Positions 13,001 to 26,500 of a DNA stretch of 64,000 nucleotides are shown here, piece after piece. Source of the DNA: Tupaia tana (lineage: Eukaryota; Chordata; Mammalia; Scandentia; Tupaiidae); contig JAKSZU010000004.1 in NCBI GenBank assembly GCA_026018925.1, forward strand, positions 9,644,017-9,708,016. The letters run 5' to 3'. The notes beneath the pieces were generated by a model. The model ran no database searches and was not told the DNA's origin. It was given only the letters and a program-made list of their open reading frames with translations. The position numbers and the translations under genes are program-made. Position 1 is the first letter of the stretch. Each line of letters opens with the position of its first letter.

Positions 13001-16000
13001 TACATAGCAGGTGTGTCTGTGTGCCCAGGGGCGCTGTTGTGTGTGCAGCTCACAGAGGGCTAGTGTGAGGAAAAGGGTTAATGCACCCGCAGAGCTCAGC
13101 CCCAGGGCCGCACACGGGGCAGACCTGTGGACGTGCGGTGTGCGCCTCACCTCCCACTGCGCCCACCATGGACAGGCTCCCTGGCCACACAGTCGAAGGG
13201 AAAATGGAAACTCGACTCAGTGCTCCATCTGGGGTGGCCTTGGGGTCACGTGTCCAGACCAGACACACATGGATGCAGCAGGACTGCCATGAGCTAGGGT
13301 CCTCTGTGACCCTTCCAGTCAGACTTGGCTTCTACCTGCTGGTCCAGAGCTACCCCAGGCTATGGCTCAAAGCCCAAAGTGCCTCTGTGTCCCGCCTTTT
13401 CCCAGAGGTGTCTGCACCCAGATGCCGCCCCTGCCCTGGGCTCACTTGCGCCATTATCGAGGTGTGGATGGCCGACGCCATGTCCTGGGCAGCCTCTCAG
13501 AGTCCATGGCTCCAGTAAGAGGCTCCAGAGTCGCCGACATAGAGTGAGCAGGGAGGTCTCCCAGCTTTCTGACGACCCCATCTTCTGGGCCCCCAAGAAC
13601 ATGTACCCTCTCAGAGTCCCTCCTCGCACTCTGCTCCCTGTCAACCCCAACAGCACTTAACTCTGCTTTGCAAAGAATAGCGGGCCTCCACCATCCCTCC
13701 TCCAGTCCTCCCAGGCTACCCTCAGACCTGAGGGACAGCCACCACTCCTGCTCAGTCCTGGGCAGACTTGCAGGCTTGGTGCCACAGCCATCAGCGTGGG
13801 CAATGCCACAGGACGTTAAGGACACTTCCAGTTGTTGGGATTGCAATTTTGTAAAATTACAAGCAAGGGTAAATCAACATCTGTGGCCTCTCCCCACACA
13901 CCTTCCCTCCTTAACGGGAGGCAGAGTCCTTTATGTCACACTGCCAGGAGCCTCTGAAGCTCCTCGGGGCTGGAGACTCTGTCTCCCACGTCTCTGAGTC
14001 CCTCTTCCACAAAGCTCTGAGCAAACTGGACTGGGGCCTCGTCTTTATTCTGAACACAAGCAGCAAAGACACGAGGCTAGACTGTTTCCCGCTTCTCCTC
14101 TGTCCGCTCAAGGTCTGCAGAGCTCCGTGACCCCACTTCTTTGAAGATCAGGGCTGAAGAGTAATAAGAACCATCTGCCTCACACTTCATACGTGACAGT
14201 GTTTTCCTCCCCATGGGCGCTACGAATGCTGACAGCCAAATCCCTGCGTGCTGCTATTATGAACCCGTTTCACAGGTGAGGAAACCGGGCTCAGAGCGCG
14301 AGGTCGCACAGTGTGGAAGCAGCAGAGGCAGGTCTTTCTGAGTTCAAAACCTGCCTTCCTCCTATGATCTCAGGCCCCTTTATCAGCTGTCATGAAGCCA
14401 GCCAGCTTCATGAAGTCATGAGAAGCTGAGAGAAGGTGAAGCTACCGCCTTGGAGAGTCAACCCCTTCTCCAGCCACCGTCAGCCCTGTCGGTCAGTGCC
14501 TGAACGGCCTCAGGATCCAGCGGGCCCTACCCGGCAAGGCCCTTCCACCACTGCTCAGAGCCAGGGGATTTCACAGCCCTAGGACGCAAACACCGGCATC
14601 TCTGCAGACAGAGGCCCTTCCTGCTCAGAGGATGCATGTCCAAATCTCACCCACCCCGAAGTCAAGTCAGAAGAAATTAACATAGCCGAGAGAAGCTGGC
14701 CCCACTTAGTAAAGCAAAGCATTGTAAATTAGCTTTCCATGGTGAGCTCTGCGAGTGCATCTTAGAGTGAGTAGGTTTATACCAAGTCAAATTATACAAC
14801 TTTTCCTCCTTTAGAGCTGGAGGTGCGTGCTGCCGGTCTCGATTATCCGTGACCTGGTACAGACTGCGGGCTTCTCGGTCGTCTCTGCCTCCCCTCTCCT
14901 AGCACGACGCCGACCTACCGTAAGAGTGGCACAGAGGCTTTCAAATCACTTAAATGAGAGAGTCAATTAGTGAATAGGTGGGTAAGTAAATAGGGAATGA
15001 GCAAGTCCCACAATGCAAGAGTAGGGCGTCAGTGCCGGAGCCGGCGAATCAACAAGCAGGACATTTCTCTCAAGACGTGTGTGAGGGTCACGTGTTACCG
15101 ATAGGAGACCAGGAGACTTGAGCTCCCCCCAGATCACTCTTACCTCAGGGTAGGCCGTGAGGCTTTCTCTTCCTGAGAAGAGGGTGGGCACTTGTTTTCT
15201 TTAGCAAACAAAACACAAAAGGCTTGAAAACATAATGGAGAAAGACAGATGTTGCTAAATTCCTCTAGGATTCAGGAACCCAGGGACAGACAGTGGTGTG
15301 GCAGTGAAACACGACACTCTGAAGCCGATCTGAGTGGGAAGGTTCCAGATTCACTTCTGGAGGCCTCCCTGAGTCGCCAGGCAAGCGTGCGCCCATGGTC
15401 CAGGACTGGCCGAGCCTAGGACTGGATCATGCCATCAAGACCCTGTTGGGAGTGCTGTCTCTGTTTTTCACTCATGGACAAATAAGCAAATGGATTCAGA
15501 AACTAAGCCTGGTGACCAGCCTGGAGAGTCTTTATGGGGTAGAGAGGACCCCCTCTGCATGGACGGCCAAGCCGCAAGGCTGACCACTCCTCCGTTACTA
15601 GGGAGGAGACCACACAGGGCCCCATGGGGTGGAGGGAGGAAGGGGCACAGAGCATTTCCTCCCTCGGTGCTTGCTCCGGGCTTTGCTGGTCCAGCTGGGG
15701 CAGGGGATTGCCAAGGTCCTGAGCCCAGAGTTTCTGTTCCTGCCCTTCCCATATGACTCCACACCACGCTGGAGAGGAGCCAGGGAAGGGGACAGAAGAC
15801 TCAGAAATCTCAGACGCTGAGTCTGAAAAGAACGGACCACTACCGATAGGGTCTATTTAAGTTCTGGGATTGGACTAAGGTTTAAAGCAGAGTGGACATT
15901 TATTTGATTTTTCTCTCCTTCTACCCAGTGGGAGGCAGCTCTTAAGGGACATTAAGTTAAATCGACAAAATAAGGAAACCACATTTTCCCTGCATAAGTA

Positions 16001-19000
16001 AGTTCTGTGAGTGAAATTTCCAACTGGGGTGTAAGAGCTTCGCTGTCCCTCTGTGTCCGGCCACTAATTTCCTTTCAGCTACGAGCCCAAGCCCAAGCCC
16101 GAGACTGCGCCGAGCCACCACAGCTGGCACAGGCGGGACTGTCTGGACGTATGGAGTTGGGAAAATCATGATGTGTTTTTGCATCGAAAATACATCATGA
16201 CTGTCCTGACAACCTAATAGTTTGAACAAATAGTCATCAAAGACTTTGCCATCTAAACCAGGGTGCTTGAGAGTGGAATCATTAATGATCATGACTTAAT
16301 TTTAATGATTATTTAATAATTATTTGGGGATGAGAAGCCTCAACTGGGACTCTCCCAAGTGCTCTAGTTGTGTCAGGCAGCTTTAAAGGACGCCAAGGTC
16401 TATGCCATCCTCCCACTCCGGGAGCCCAAGCCATGAACTGGCCACGACCAGCAAAGTGGCCCTGGAATAAATGGCGGAGAGCAAACTGGGAGGAGGCAAT
16501 GAGAGATTAGAATTACGAGGGACCAGCAGTTGCCGTAATGGCTGTCACTGGACTCCCATGTAGTCCACCGCAATTCAAGTCCCAGACCCGGTGGCTCGAA
16601 ATTCATGCTGGGCGCGTATGCGTGCGTGCCCAAGATCCCTAGAGAAGAATGGAGGAGAAGGGATTGTGACGTGGCCATCCCCCCTGGGGAGTGATTTCTT
16701 GCTTTCTGTCTCTATGTCTCTTTCTTTCTGGCAAGCATGCGCCCTAAAGCAAAAATCTCTCAAAAAAAAAAAAAAAAAAAAAAAAAGAATTACATGTGCA
16801 TGGCATGTGCGTGTGTGTGTGTATCAAGTGGCTGGTCTGAGGTGGCCGCAATGAGATAGGTGCTGACGAGCTATGCCGCCTGCTCTCATCCCGATGAGGA
16901 TTCCAGTGTAGGGGAGACTTCCAGGGGAAGCCCGAAATGGGCTGGCCGCTCTACCGCCTGGTGAGGCCGGGGCACTCACCCACCTGGTACTGCGGGAAGG
17001 CGGAGTGGTTCGCGAATACCGGCGGCGGTGGGTAGTTCAGGTTGAGCCAGAAGGGCTGGTTCGGGGTCGCTGAGGTCAAGGCCGTGGCAAAGCGTGGGGT
17101 GAAGACGTTCCCCGTGTACTTGAGGCTGTTCCTGTCCACAGCCGTTGCGGGGGGGTTAACTGTAAGTCACAGGAGAAGCACAGCGTCGGTGACGGGGGTC
17201 GGCAGAGGCCAGCATGCCTCCAGCACCGGGCCTGCCCCGGGAGGAAAGAGGCTCAGAGGTCAGCTCCTCTACGCTCCAAGAGGGCTCTTCGAAGTTCTGG
17301 GAGATTCCGACCACAGGGAAACATCCTTAGTTCACACCTCGCCAATCGGGAAGAGATGAGAATCCCAGCACAGTCTGCCTCGCAGCGCCTCGTCCATCAC
17401 TCACCAGTAAAGGAGGCAGTTTAGCAAGCAAATACAATAAACCAGGTTGCCAGGGCTATATTTCACCTATTACAAAACCAGATTCATTCAAGCGCTTTAG
17501 AAATAGCCAGCTTTACACAAACAATTGCTATGGCACTGGAATGAATTCTTACCGGATCGTTCAAGTAGCCCCTCCCCTAAGGCCTTTCGCCTGGCTACAC
17601 TGAGAACCTTGCATGGTTTGTGGCATCGATCTGAGAATAATTTCTTACATATTTGAAAACATTACATAATTCAGTGTGGAGCGACTCAAAATTAGTCTGA
17701 ATGAATGAGGGTAGGTCAACTTAAGACACGAATGCTGGGTTCTCCCCCTCGCAAGATGTGCTCTGGACGTAGACCATCAGAACCATCTCAGTGGAAGAGT
17801 ACTCTGAAGCTTGGGCTTTTCTTCAGCTTGGTCAGTTTCAGAGGACACAGTATATGCTGGCTAGGGCTGCGTGCCAAAGTGACCGCACATACTGCCCACG
17901 TGAGCCCACCACCAGCGACATTTCCCTAGCGAACGTATTCCCAGCAAAGGACACAGGGGGAAGCTATGGCCTACATTCTATGGGTTTAAAAAGTGACACC
18001 CAGAGAAAGGCAGGACTTGCCCCTGGACCAGAGAGCCACGTGGGGACAGAGCCTGGGCCCCGCGGGGGGCCTGGATCCCTTCCTCCACAGTCCCTCCCCC
18101 GTCGGGCCAGCTTACACTTCAGTTCCGGCCCATCCACCTCTGCTTTGCTGCGGAGCTTCAGCTGCCCGCTCGGATTCTTGGTGGCTCCGAGGAACTCGTA
18201 GAGTAGGTTCTTCTCAGCTGGCCACGCGGGCTTCTTGGTTGGCAGGGCCACGGGCATGGTGCTCACTGGGTCACTGCCACTGTCCTCAGCACGGGTGTCC
18301 TTCCGGCTCTGGGGCCACTTACTGAGAAAGAGGTTCTCTTGACCTTTGGTCATCTCCTTGGTGCCAGGGCTCCGCTCTACAGCAGAAGAGAAACTGAGTC
18401 AATGCCTACGGAAGGCCAAGCATTGGATATCAGGAACATCTTATGGACTAATGGATGGATCCTCCGAAGCACACACCACACCGTGGCCTGAGGGTCAGAC
18501 CACGCCGAAGGACTCTTAGACGTGAAGACACCCAGCGTCTCCCTGAAGCCTACTCCCTGCTGGGATCTTCATGTCGTGTGCATCCCTCTGTCCGTGCATC
18601 CTTCCGTCCACCAAACATCCATCTATTGGTCTTTCCTCACTGTCCTTCCCTCCTCCCCTCCCACGACCCACTCACTCCTCCTTCCTTCCATCATCCCCTC
18701 CCTCGCACCTTTCCTCCCTCCCTCCCGTTCTCTTCCTTCCTTCTACCATCCATCACAGCCCCTTCCCTTCCTTCCCTTACTCCCATCTTCTCCCCTCCCT
18801 CCTTTCTTTGTCCTTCTTCCTCCAGCCATCCTCAGGGCCAGGCTGGGGGACAGGATGCCCTGGGTGCAGTCCTTGCCTTGCAGGAGCACATGGCCTAGGA
18901 GAGAGCCCGGGGCTGAGTGGGGAGGCTGGGCCTCGCCGTGGACTACTGTTTCGTCACTGACAGGCGACTCGGTTCACTTGGCAGTGCCAGGCCCTGACCT

Positions 19001-22000
19001 GAGTGCTGGGGACACAGCTATGAGTCAGAGCCAGACTCTGCCCTGCAGGAGCTCACAAGGAAGGAGAGAGACATGCCAGAAATAGCTCCAGGACAAGGCA
19101 GATGGGCGGCATGAGGTGACAACGGGGACAAAATGGGAGAAGAGGGTGGCTGGGATCACTTCTGCCAGAAAAGCAGGCAGTCAGCAAGGCCTGCCTCCCG
19201 GGGACAGTGGGGAGGGGGGAAGGCTGGGGGTGGGGTGGGGGCCACCTGGAAGCACCTCAGAGCCACAGCGAGTCGCTGGGTGTGGCTGGCGTGCAGAGGG
19301 GGCCATGCTGGTGCAGACTCGGGCCTCTCTCTGGGCAGACGGAGTACTCACCCCTACACATGGCACGGTCTGGACCAGGGTGGGGTCCGCCACGCATCGT
19401 TCACTCTGTCTCAGCAATGGAACTCTTTCTCAAACAGAGGTATGGGGTGTGTGTGTGGGGGGGTGTGCATGTGCTCACGTACACGTGTGTGTGTGTGTTT
19501 GGTTTGAGTATCTGTTCTGTGGTAAGGCAATGCCCTCCCAGCCATCCTCCTCACTCCTCCAGCCTGGAGGTCTCCAAAGGTTCCCGCAGAGCTGGGTGGG
19601 AAGCCTGCTGCACACTGATGGCTGCCCTTTGCCCTGGACCCCGCTGGCACCCAGCGTCTCGTAGAGTAGGGCCAGGTCAGAGGTCTTGAGCCCCAGTGTC
19701 ACCTGTTGGGAATGGCCCTGATAGCACCAGCTCCTGGCACCCCCAGCCTGGTGGGGGCTTGGTCTGAACGGGGCTGAGCCCGCCCTCCCGGTGTCGTCGC
19801 GGCCAAGGAAAGGGCTGCCTCAGCCTGAGCCGATTCAGGAAAAAGTGACATTTTTAGCAACATACATCCCTAGAGCCTCCGCCGAGTTCCTTTGGATGCC
19901 AGGTTTAGCCCCCAGCCGGAGCGCAGCAGTCACAGGGCCCACTAAGGATAGCCTCTCCCCGGAGACCTACGGCCTCTCGCACACCTGCAGCCACTTTGAA
20001 CATCTGCACAACCCTCAATCGCAGGTACACGGCTGCACACACGGCAGACACGCTACAACACACGCAGACACGCCACACCTGCATTTTTCTAACAGATACG
20101 TGCCCACACATCCGTACACATGAACACACATACACACACGTGTGGGGGCTGGGCAGAACAACTTCCAACCCAGAAGGGCCCCCTGACGGGTGTGCTGTGG
20201 CCCTCTGGGCGGGGTTCACCTCTCACACCCAGGACCCAGGGTCCAGCCTGCTGTCCACAGCTCTGGTTCCTGAGCCTTTCTCCAATGCTCCTGAACAGAA
20301 CACCCTCCCGGGGACCCTGATCCTGCTTCCTCAGGGAGGGGGCTGGGCCCTTTCCCTGTGGGCATCTCGGTTACCCACCCAGGCTCACAGCTTGGGGCGA
20401 TTGGTCTTCGGCTGTCATGAGTGGGATCTGCTCCCTGGTGACCTCTGACGCCACCGTCCTGGAACCCCCACTCTCAGCGGCTAAATCAGAGCAGAACAAA
20501 ACCTGGCAGAGATGGGAGGGGCTGGACTTCCGGGAAGGGTGTAGGCTCTTCAGTCAGGGCCAAGTGCAGACATTTCCTTATTCCCAGCCCAGGAAGAAAT
20601 CCCAGGCTGAGAGTATGAACTGCACCTGGAAATCCATACATCGACCTCCCACCCCAAAGCGGGCCAGGCCTCATGGCCAGAGCGGGGCTTCCATCAGAAG
20701 TCACGTGATGCCCGCTGCCAATCAAATACCCCATGTCTCAGTGCCACCCTGGACCCCAGGGAGGCAGAAACTCTTTCAGTGTACTGGACGCCTGGTGTCC
20801 AAACCCTGAGTTACCACGTGAGGCCCATCATCCCTCTTCTCAGAGCACTCTGGGCTCTGGGCCTCGGGTGTACTCACACAAGCTGCACCAGGCAGAGTGG
20901 CCCTTGGGGCTGAAACAGCCTGCCCTGGGGCAATGTCCCCCAGAGGCAGCTTTGTCCTGCTTTGCACCAAGATGCTTTACGCCGCGACCTTCCTGGCTTC
21001 CCGGGAAGTGCCTCCGCCTTGCCAGCCACTCTGCCCTGGTCCCAACCCCACTCACCCATCAGGTGGTGCCCCTCCACGGCGGGGTCAGCCTCAGGCGTGG
21101 AGCAGATCTTGGCAAAAACAGGGAGCTGCTTCTTCTGAGCAGGAAGGTCGGGGAGCTTGTCGGGGGCTACGGGAGGAGGCAGGGGTGGCAGCAGCAGGAA
21201 CGGGCCCAGTCCTGTGGGGTCCCCAGGCCCAGGGCCGCTGAACATGCTGTTCTGCAGGAAGTCCTTGATGGCCCTCGTCTCCTCCAGCACCATCTTGTTG
21301 TCGGGAGCCTTAGACGTCTCAGAGGTCTTCAGTGGGAACTGGGCCAGGAGCTGGCTGATCTCTGAGCTGGAGGCGCCCAGGTTGTGGCCCCCGTCCTCCA
21401 TGCCCTTGTTGCTCTTGACCTTGGCGGCCTGCAAGATGCCCGTGACTGTAGACACAGCAGAATCGCAGTCCTGCCGGCTGCCAGTGACGGACACAGCCAC
21501 CTTCTGCTCCGGAAGCTTGTCGCCGGCAGTGGCGGAGGCTCCTGGGTGCTCACCACTGTGTGCCCCCAGAGGTGGGGCGACCACACAGGGAGCTGGCTCT
21601 CTGGGTGCCTCCAGCTCTTCCGAGCTCTCTCTGACCACAACGAGGTGCTCCTTGGTGAGGCTCAGGAACTCCTGCTCCACCAACAGGGAGATCTCATCTT
21701 TGCCACCACCGGGCTCCGGAGCTCTGCCAACAGGTTGGAGACGTGGTCAGTGTTAGTGCCAACTCGCCGGGGCACTCTGCAGCAGGACACGGGCCCCGGG
21801 GCAGGGGTGGGAACGTGGCATCCAGCAAGTTTCCAGGTAATAAAAACCTCAAGAAAGAAAAGGGCACATGGCAGATACCCACAAGGGATACACCCCACGC
21901 AGCAGGTCGTAGGGCTGACCGTGGTCTGGATTTGAGGACACCCGAGTCCTCTCCCAGCACATCTGCAGGGCGAGTCCCAGCCTCGCTGAGCCTCGATCTC

Positions 22001-23512
22001 AGTCCCTCCCCCCCGTTCAGTCGTGCCTAGGACGTGAAGTAGTAAGTGACCAGAGAGGAATTCACGGAGGAATTCTACCCAGCAACAAAAGGGTCAGCAG
22101 CAAAAGTGTGAGCGACCAGCTCCAAGAATAGAGCCCAGAGGGCAGGGGCTACCCTGGGAAGCCCCTGGAGCACTCAGCAGCCCCACCCCCACACTGCAGA
22201 GAAGCGGCATGGACAGTCCAGCTCACACCCAGACCTGTCACTTCCCAGCTGTGTGACCCCAGGGCAGGTCGTTCAGCATCTCGGAACCATGGCTCCCTCA
22301 TTAGACTAGTAGGGTGTCTTAGAGGTCAAAGCACTTGGTCAGGGGCTGGCGCAGAGTGAGGGCGGGAGTCAGCCATTCTGTCCACACTCCTGTCAGCCCA
22401 GAGCAGCCCAGGACCCTGGACTCCTTACGTAGCGCTGTGGATACCCAGGTCTCTTGGGGCTGGCATGGCCTCTGGGAGGATCACAGTCTCTGGACTGGGC
22501 CTTGCTTCATGGACCAGCAGCATGAGTCACGAGGGTCTCCCTGGACCCACATGCTGGCCTCTCCCTGCACCTCAGACACTGCACCCCCAGCTGGACCCCT
22601 GCAGGCAGCACCAGCCCGATGGCCCCATGGACTCTGGGCTCTATCCAGACATGGGAGGGGGTAGCAATCCTGACAGCCTGGCTGGTGGCCTGTCTACCCC
22701 TCAGCATCCTCAGCAAGGGGCACCTTTCTCCCTCACACTCCCAGGAGGACCAAGGCCACTAGGTTGGAACTCTCTGCTGTCCCTCCTCAGGGGACCCTTG
22801 CGAGGAGTGGACGAGGGCCTCTCAGCATCTTGGAGCCTATTCAGTGCTCCGGCCCTAGAAGCCCTGAGAGGAGAGAAGAGAAGGATGGAAACCTAAGGCC
22901 CACGAGGGCTCCTACTCCTACTTCCTTTGCTCTCCCCTCGCCCTCGCCCTCTCCCCTGCCCTCTTGCCTAGGCCCTCCCTTTTGCCTCCCTCCCATGTCT
23001 AGGCTTGGGTCTATAAGTAGGCCCCACTCTCCTAGCCGTGCCCCCGGGAACAAGCAGAATAAAGAGGTTGCCCATCCGGGACCGCAAGTTTTAGGACTCC
23101 CTTCTCTTCTTCCTCTTCATCCTCCTCAAAGGGAGCAGGCGAGCCTTGAGCCACAGGAACGAGACATTTGAAGGACTGGCGTTTGCCTCTCCCCCGTCCA
23201 AATACCTGGCAAAACAAACCCCAAACCAATGGCTTTTCTGAATTAGACTCACTACGATGATGTTCATTTTTTAAATTGTGATAATGGTATTGTGGTTATA
23301 CTTAAGCAATAGTAAGAGCATCCTTATCTCTTCTAGATACATACTAAAGCCTTTACAGATCAAATTATGTCTGTGATTCCCCTTAAATTAATCCAGCAGG
23401 GGGAGGGAAGAGATTGGCCATATGCTGATCATTGCTAAAGCCGGGTGATCACACTCTGCTTTGTCTGTACTTGGCTTATTATTATCTTTTAATAGAAATG
23501 TGCATACACATT

Positions 23513-23556
<44 letters not shown>

Positions 23557-26500
23557 TGCGCACGCGCGCGCACGCTCACCACTGAATCCTTTAAAGTATC
23601 AGCTCCAAGGACCAATCAAAGCCGCATCTAGGGACCAGCAGTTAGCGTAATGGCTATGTCGCTGGACTCCCACATAGTCAACCGCGGTTCGAGTCCCGGA
23701 CCCAGTGGCTTAAACTCACTCTGGGTGTGTGTGCGTGCGTGCCCAAGATCCTCTCTCTGTCTGGCGAGCACACACGCCCTATAGCAAAAACCTCTTAAAA
23801 AAAAAAAAAAAAGCCGCTTCTAAAAGAACTATGGGACCCTGAGGTCTCTGCACCAGAAGAAATTCCCCCCCGAGTCCTTCCCAGCAGTCCGGGGGACTCT
23901 CCTCCCCTCCCTGAGCTGGGAGCCAGGCTGGTGTAGACAGCAGCAGGAGCTCGGTGTGAATCCCCACTCTGCCCCATAGTCGCGGCCTTTTCAGCCGTGC
24001 GTTTCTCACCCGTCAAGTGAGGACAGCACCCTCCGCTCGAGGTTATGCAGCAGGATTCTGTAAGCTGTGCAAAGCCCCTCGCAGAAGGCTGTCAGAACAG
24101 TAAGCCCTTGAGAGTCGCTCGGAGTGGCAATGGCCCGTTTTAGGAGCCAGCCTGACTGGGTAAGGAATGCGTGTCCAGACGGGTGTGAGTCTGTGCGGAC
24201 TAAGCAGAGACAAGCTGCCCTCAGTGTGGACCGGTACCACCCAGGCGGCTGCGGGCTCCGACAGAACAACGGCAGGGAAGGGCGAATGGGTCTGGCTCTC
24301 TCTCCTGCAGCTGGAATGCTCTCCTCCCGTGGACGTCAGAATCCCAGCTGCTCTGGCTTCAAGGCTCTAGGACTCACAGTGGCAGCTTCGCAGTTCTGAG
24401 GCCTTCTATCTGGACTGAGCATCCTGGGGTCTCCAGCTTGCAGATGGCATGTTGTGGGACTTCCGAACTTTCATAGTCACATGGGACATTCCCTGATAAG
24501 TCCCCCCATACAGATCCCTATCTACACATAATACATGCACGTATGCACATGCGTGTGGAGGTGGATGTGCGCATCCTACTCTCTCTCTGGAGGACCTTGG
24601 CTGAGACCTTGTGAGGACCCCCTGTGCCTCTGCACACTTCTCCTCATGGGTGCTATCGGTGGCACCTGGAGCAGTGACTGCATCTTCGCTGTTCCCACTC
24701 ACATCACTGTCAGTTACAGCCGCTTCCTCGCTCCATTCCACGCTCACAATGGCTCTCAGTGGACATGGCTTCCAGACCTCCAGACCCCAGCCCCTCCTGG
24801 TCATTCTCCTCCGGACGTACTGCAGGGGCCAAGGGGCTCTTGGAAGGCTGGCATTCGCAGAAGGCCCAGTGCTGGGTCGAGAGCAGAGAGTCTGTTCTGG
24901 CTGTGAGCCCCCCGTGTGCCCATGAAAGGCTGCCCCTGGCATCTGGCATCCTCTGCTCTCCTCACCCCACAGCCTCTAGAAACTCCCATTTCTCTTGCAT
25001 GTGTCATGAAGCAGCCATGTAGACACTCACATTTAATCCTCTCCACACCTGGGCAACAGGGAGTATCAACCCCACTTTAAGGATGGGCAGATGAGCCCAA
25101 AAAGCTCGGGACCTCGTCACCAGAAAGAGGGCGGCTGGTGTGGGCAGGCGGCTGGGGGGCTGGCTGGGTCCAACTGCTGTCAGTAGGCCCTCCGCCCCCC
25201 AGCTGGGCTGGCTTCAGGGGTGGTGATCCCACGAGGGCTCCCCACACCCCGGTTGGTTCTGTTCCTCCATCTGAGCGCAATCAGGGCCATTGCTGGTCTT
25301 GTCCTATCACTCCCGCCTGTGGCGGATCATCGCAGTGAGTCCCGAGCCTGTCATCCGTGGCATTAGCTGTCCCTGACAGCCTTGTGGCAGCTGCATGTCT
25401 GATGAGCATGTCTTCTGAGGCCTCCGCCAATTTACCGATAGAAACGTTGAGCAGGAGATTGTCCAGGGCAGAGCCTTGGGGACACTGCCGGAGACCCTCG
25501 TCCTGGCCTGACAGTAATCCAGGCTCAAGTCTTTGGGGGAATAAATCAATCCTGTCACTATCGTCCCATCTCCAGTCCTCCAGGAGAGCCTTATCAAACA
25601 CCTGGCCACAATCGAGACTGTTCAAAGTCCCTGAGCCAGTGTCTCCTCAAGCTCGCCTCTGCACCCCCCAAGAAAAACGAGACACATTTGTTTTAGAAAA
25701 CTGCATGCCACAGAGCTAGGGTGCTCTCAGTGCTCAGATCAAGCAATCCCAGTGTAAAACCCTGGTGTGGCTTGTCACCACACACAGGGTAGAATCCGAA
25801 TTCCTCAGGCTCCGCAGAGTGCTGGAAGACCAGCCCCAGCTCCCTGCTCCAGCCACAGAGGCCTTTATCGATCCCTCGAATGCCAAGTCCACGGCAGCCG
25901 CAGGGCCTTTGCACGTCTATGGAATGTGTTCCCCCAAACTCGTCAGTCCGAGTGTCCCCCCACCACGAGGCACTCTCTGTCCCACCCACCTCTCGTACTT
26001 GCCACTGTCACAGAGTACCTTCTTTCTGTCTTCCTCCTCTACAACACGCATACTCCGGGAAAGCAGAGACTCCTGTCCACCACAAAGGCTTCTGCACGGC
26101 CACGGTGTGGGCAGCAGCTCCCGCTCCGTCGGCATTTACGGGTGAGTGAACGAACACGCACACTTGCCTGTACACTCTCATCTCTCAGAGGATGCCCTGG
26201 TGCACACCCCTGTTACCCTCCAGGCCACAGACCGCCCAGCTTCTTCCCCTGGTTGCAGTCTTTCCGGCTTCAGTTCCATTTTCTGCCGCCCACGACCACG
26301 CCCACATCCCATCGCTGGCCTCGCATCCTGGACCTGGTACATGACACTCACTACCCTCCGGGCCTGGTCCCGGGAACGCCCAGCCTCCGCAAGTCGGCCC
26401 TGTGGCAGGGCCCGCACAGAGCCCGCACCGCCTCCCAGCAATTGCCGGGCTCCCGGAGATCTTTTCCTCATGGACCCTCAGCTTGGCTGAGTCCCACGGT

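Larger units (their letters stand above)
12414..16983 (-). other. C1orf94 intron 4
   Basis: GT-AG intron of 4.6 kb, donor GTGGGT. It holds MIR fragments (12665 and 14200), a full SINE (16517) and GT-rich patches near 12900-13040. 14640-14830 is AT-rich unique sequence. 13040-14190 and 14960-16500 show no recognisable element or gene. Confidence 0.8.
18377..21055 (-). other. C1orf94 intron 2
   Basis: GT-AG intron of 2.7 kb. It contains a TCC/CTTCC pyrimidine tract (18590-18830), a G-run cluster near 19200-19245, GT and CA tracts near 19441-19500 and 20020-20140, and otherwise unique GC-rich sequence. No gene. Confidence 0.8.

Noticed and set aside
15270-15400. Possible short SINE (CAGTGGTGTGGCAGTGAAAC)
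   Set aside because: It has a vague head-like start but no convincing B box, body or tail.
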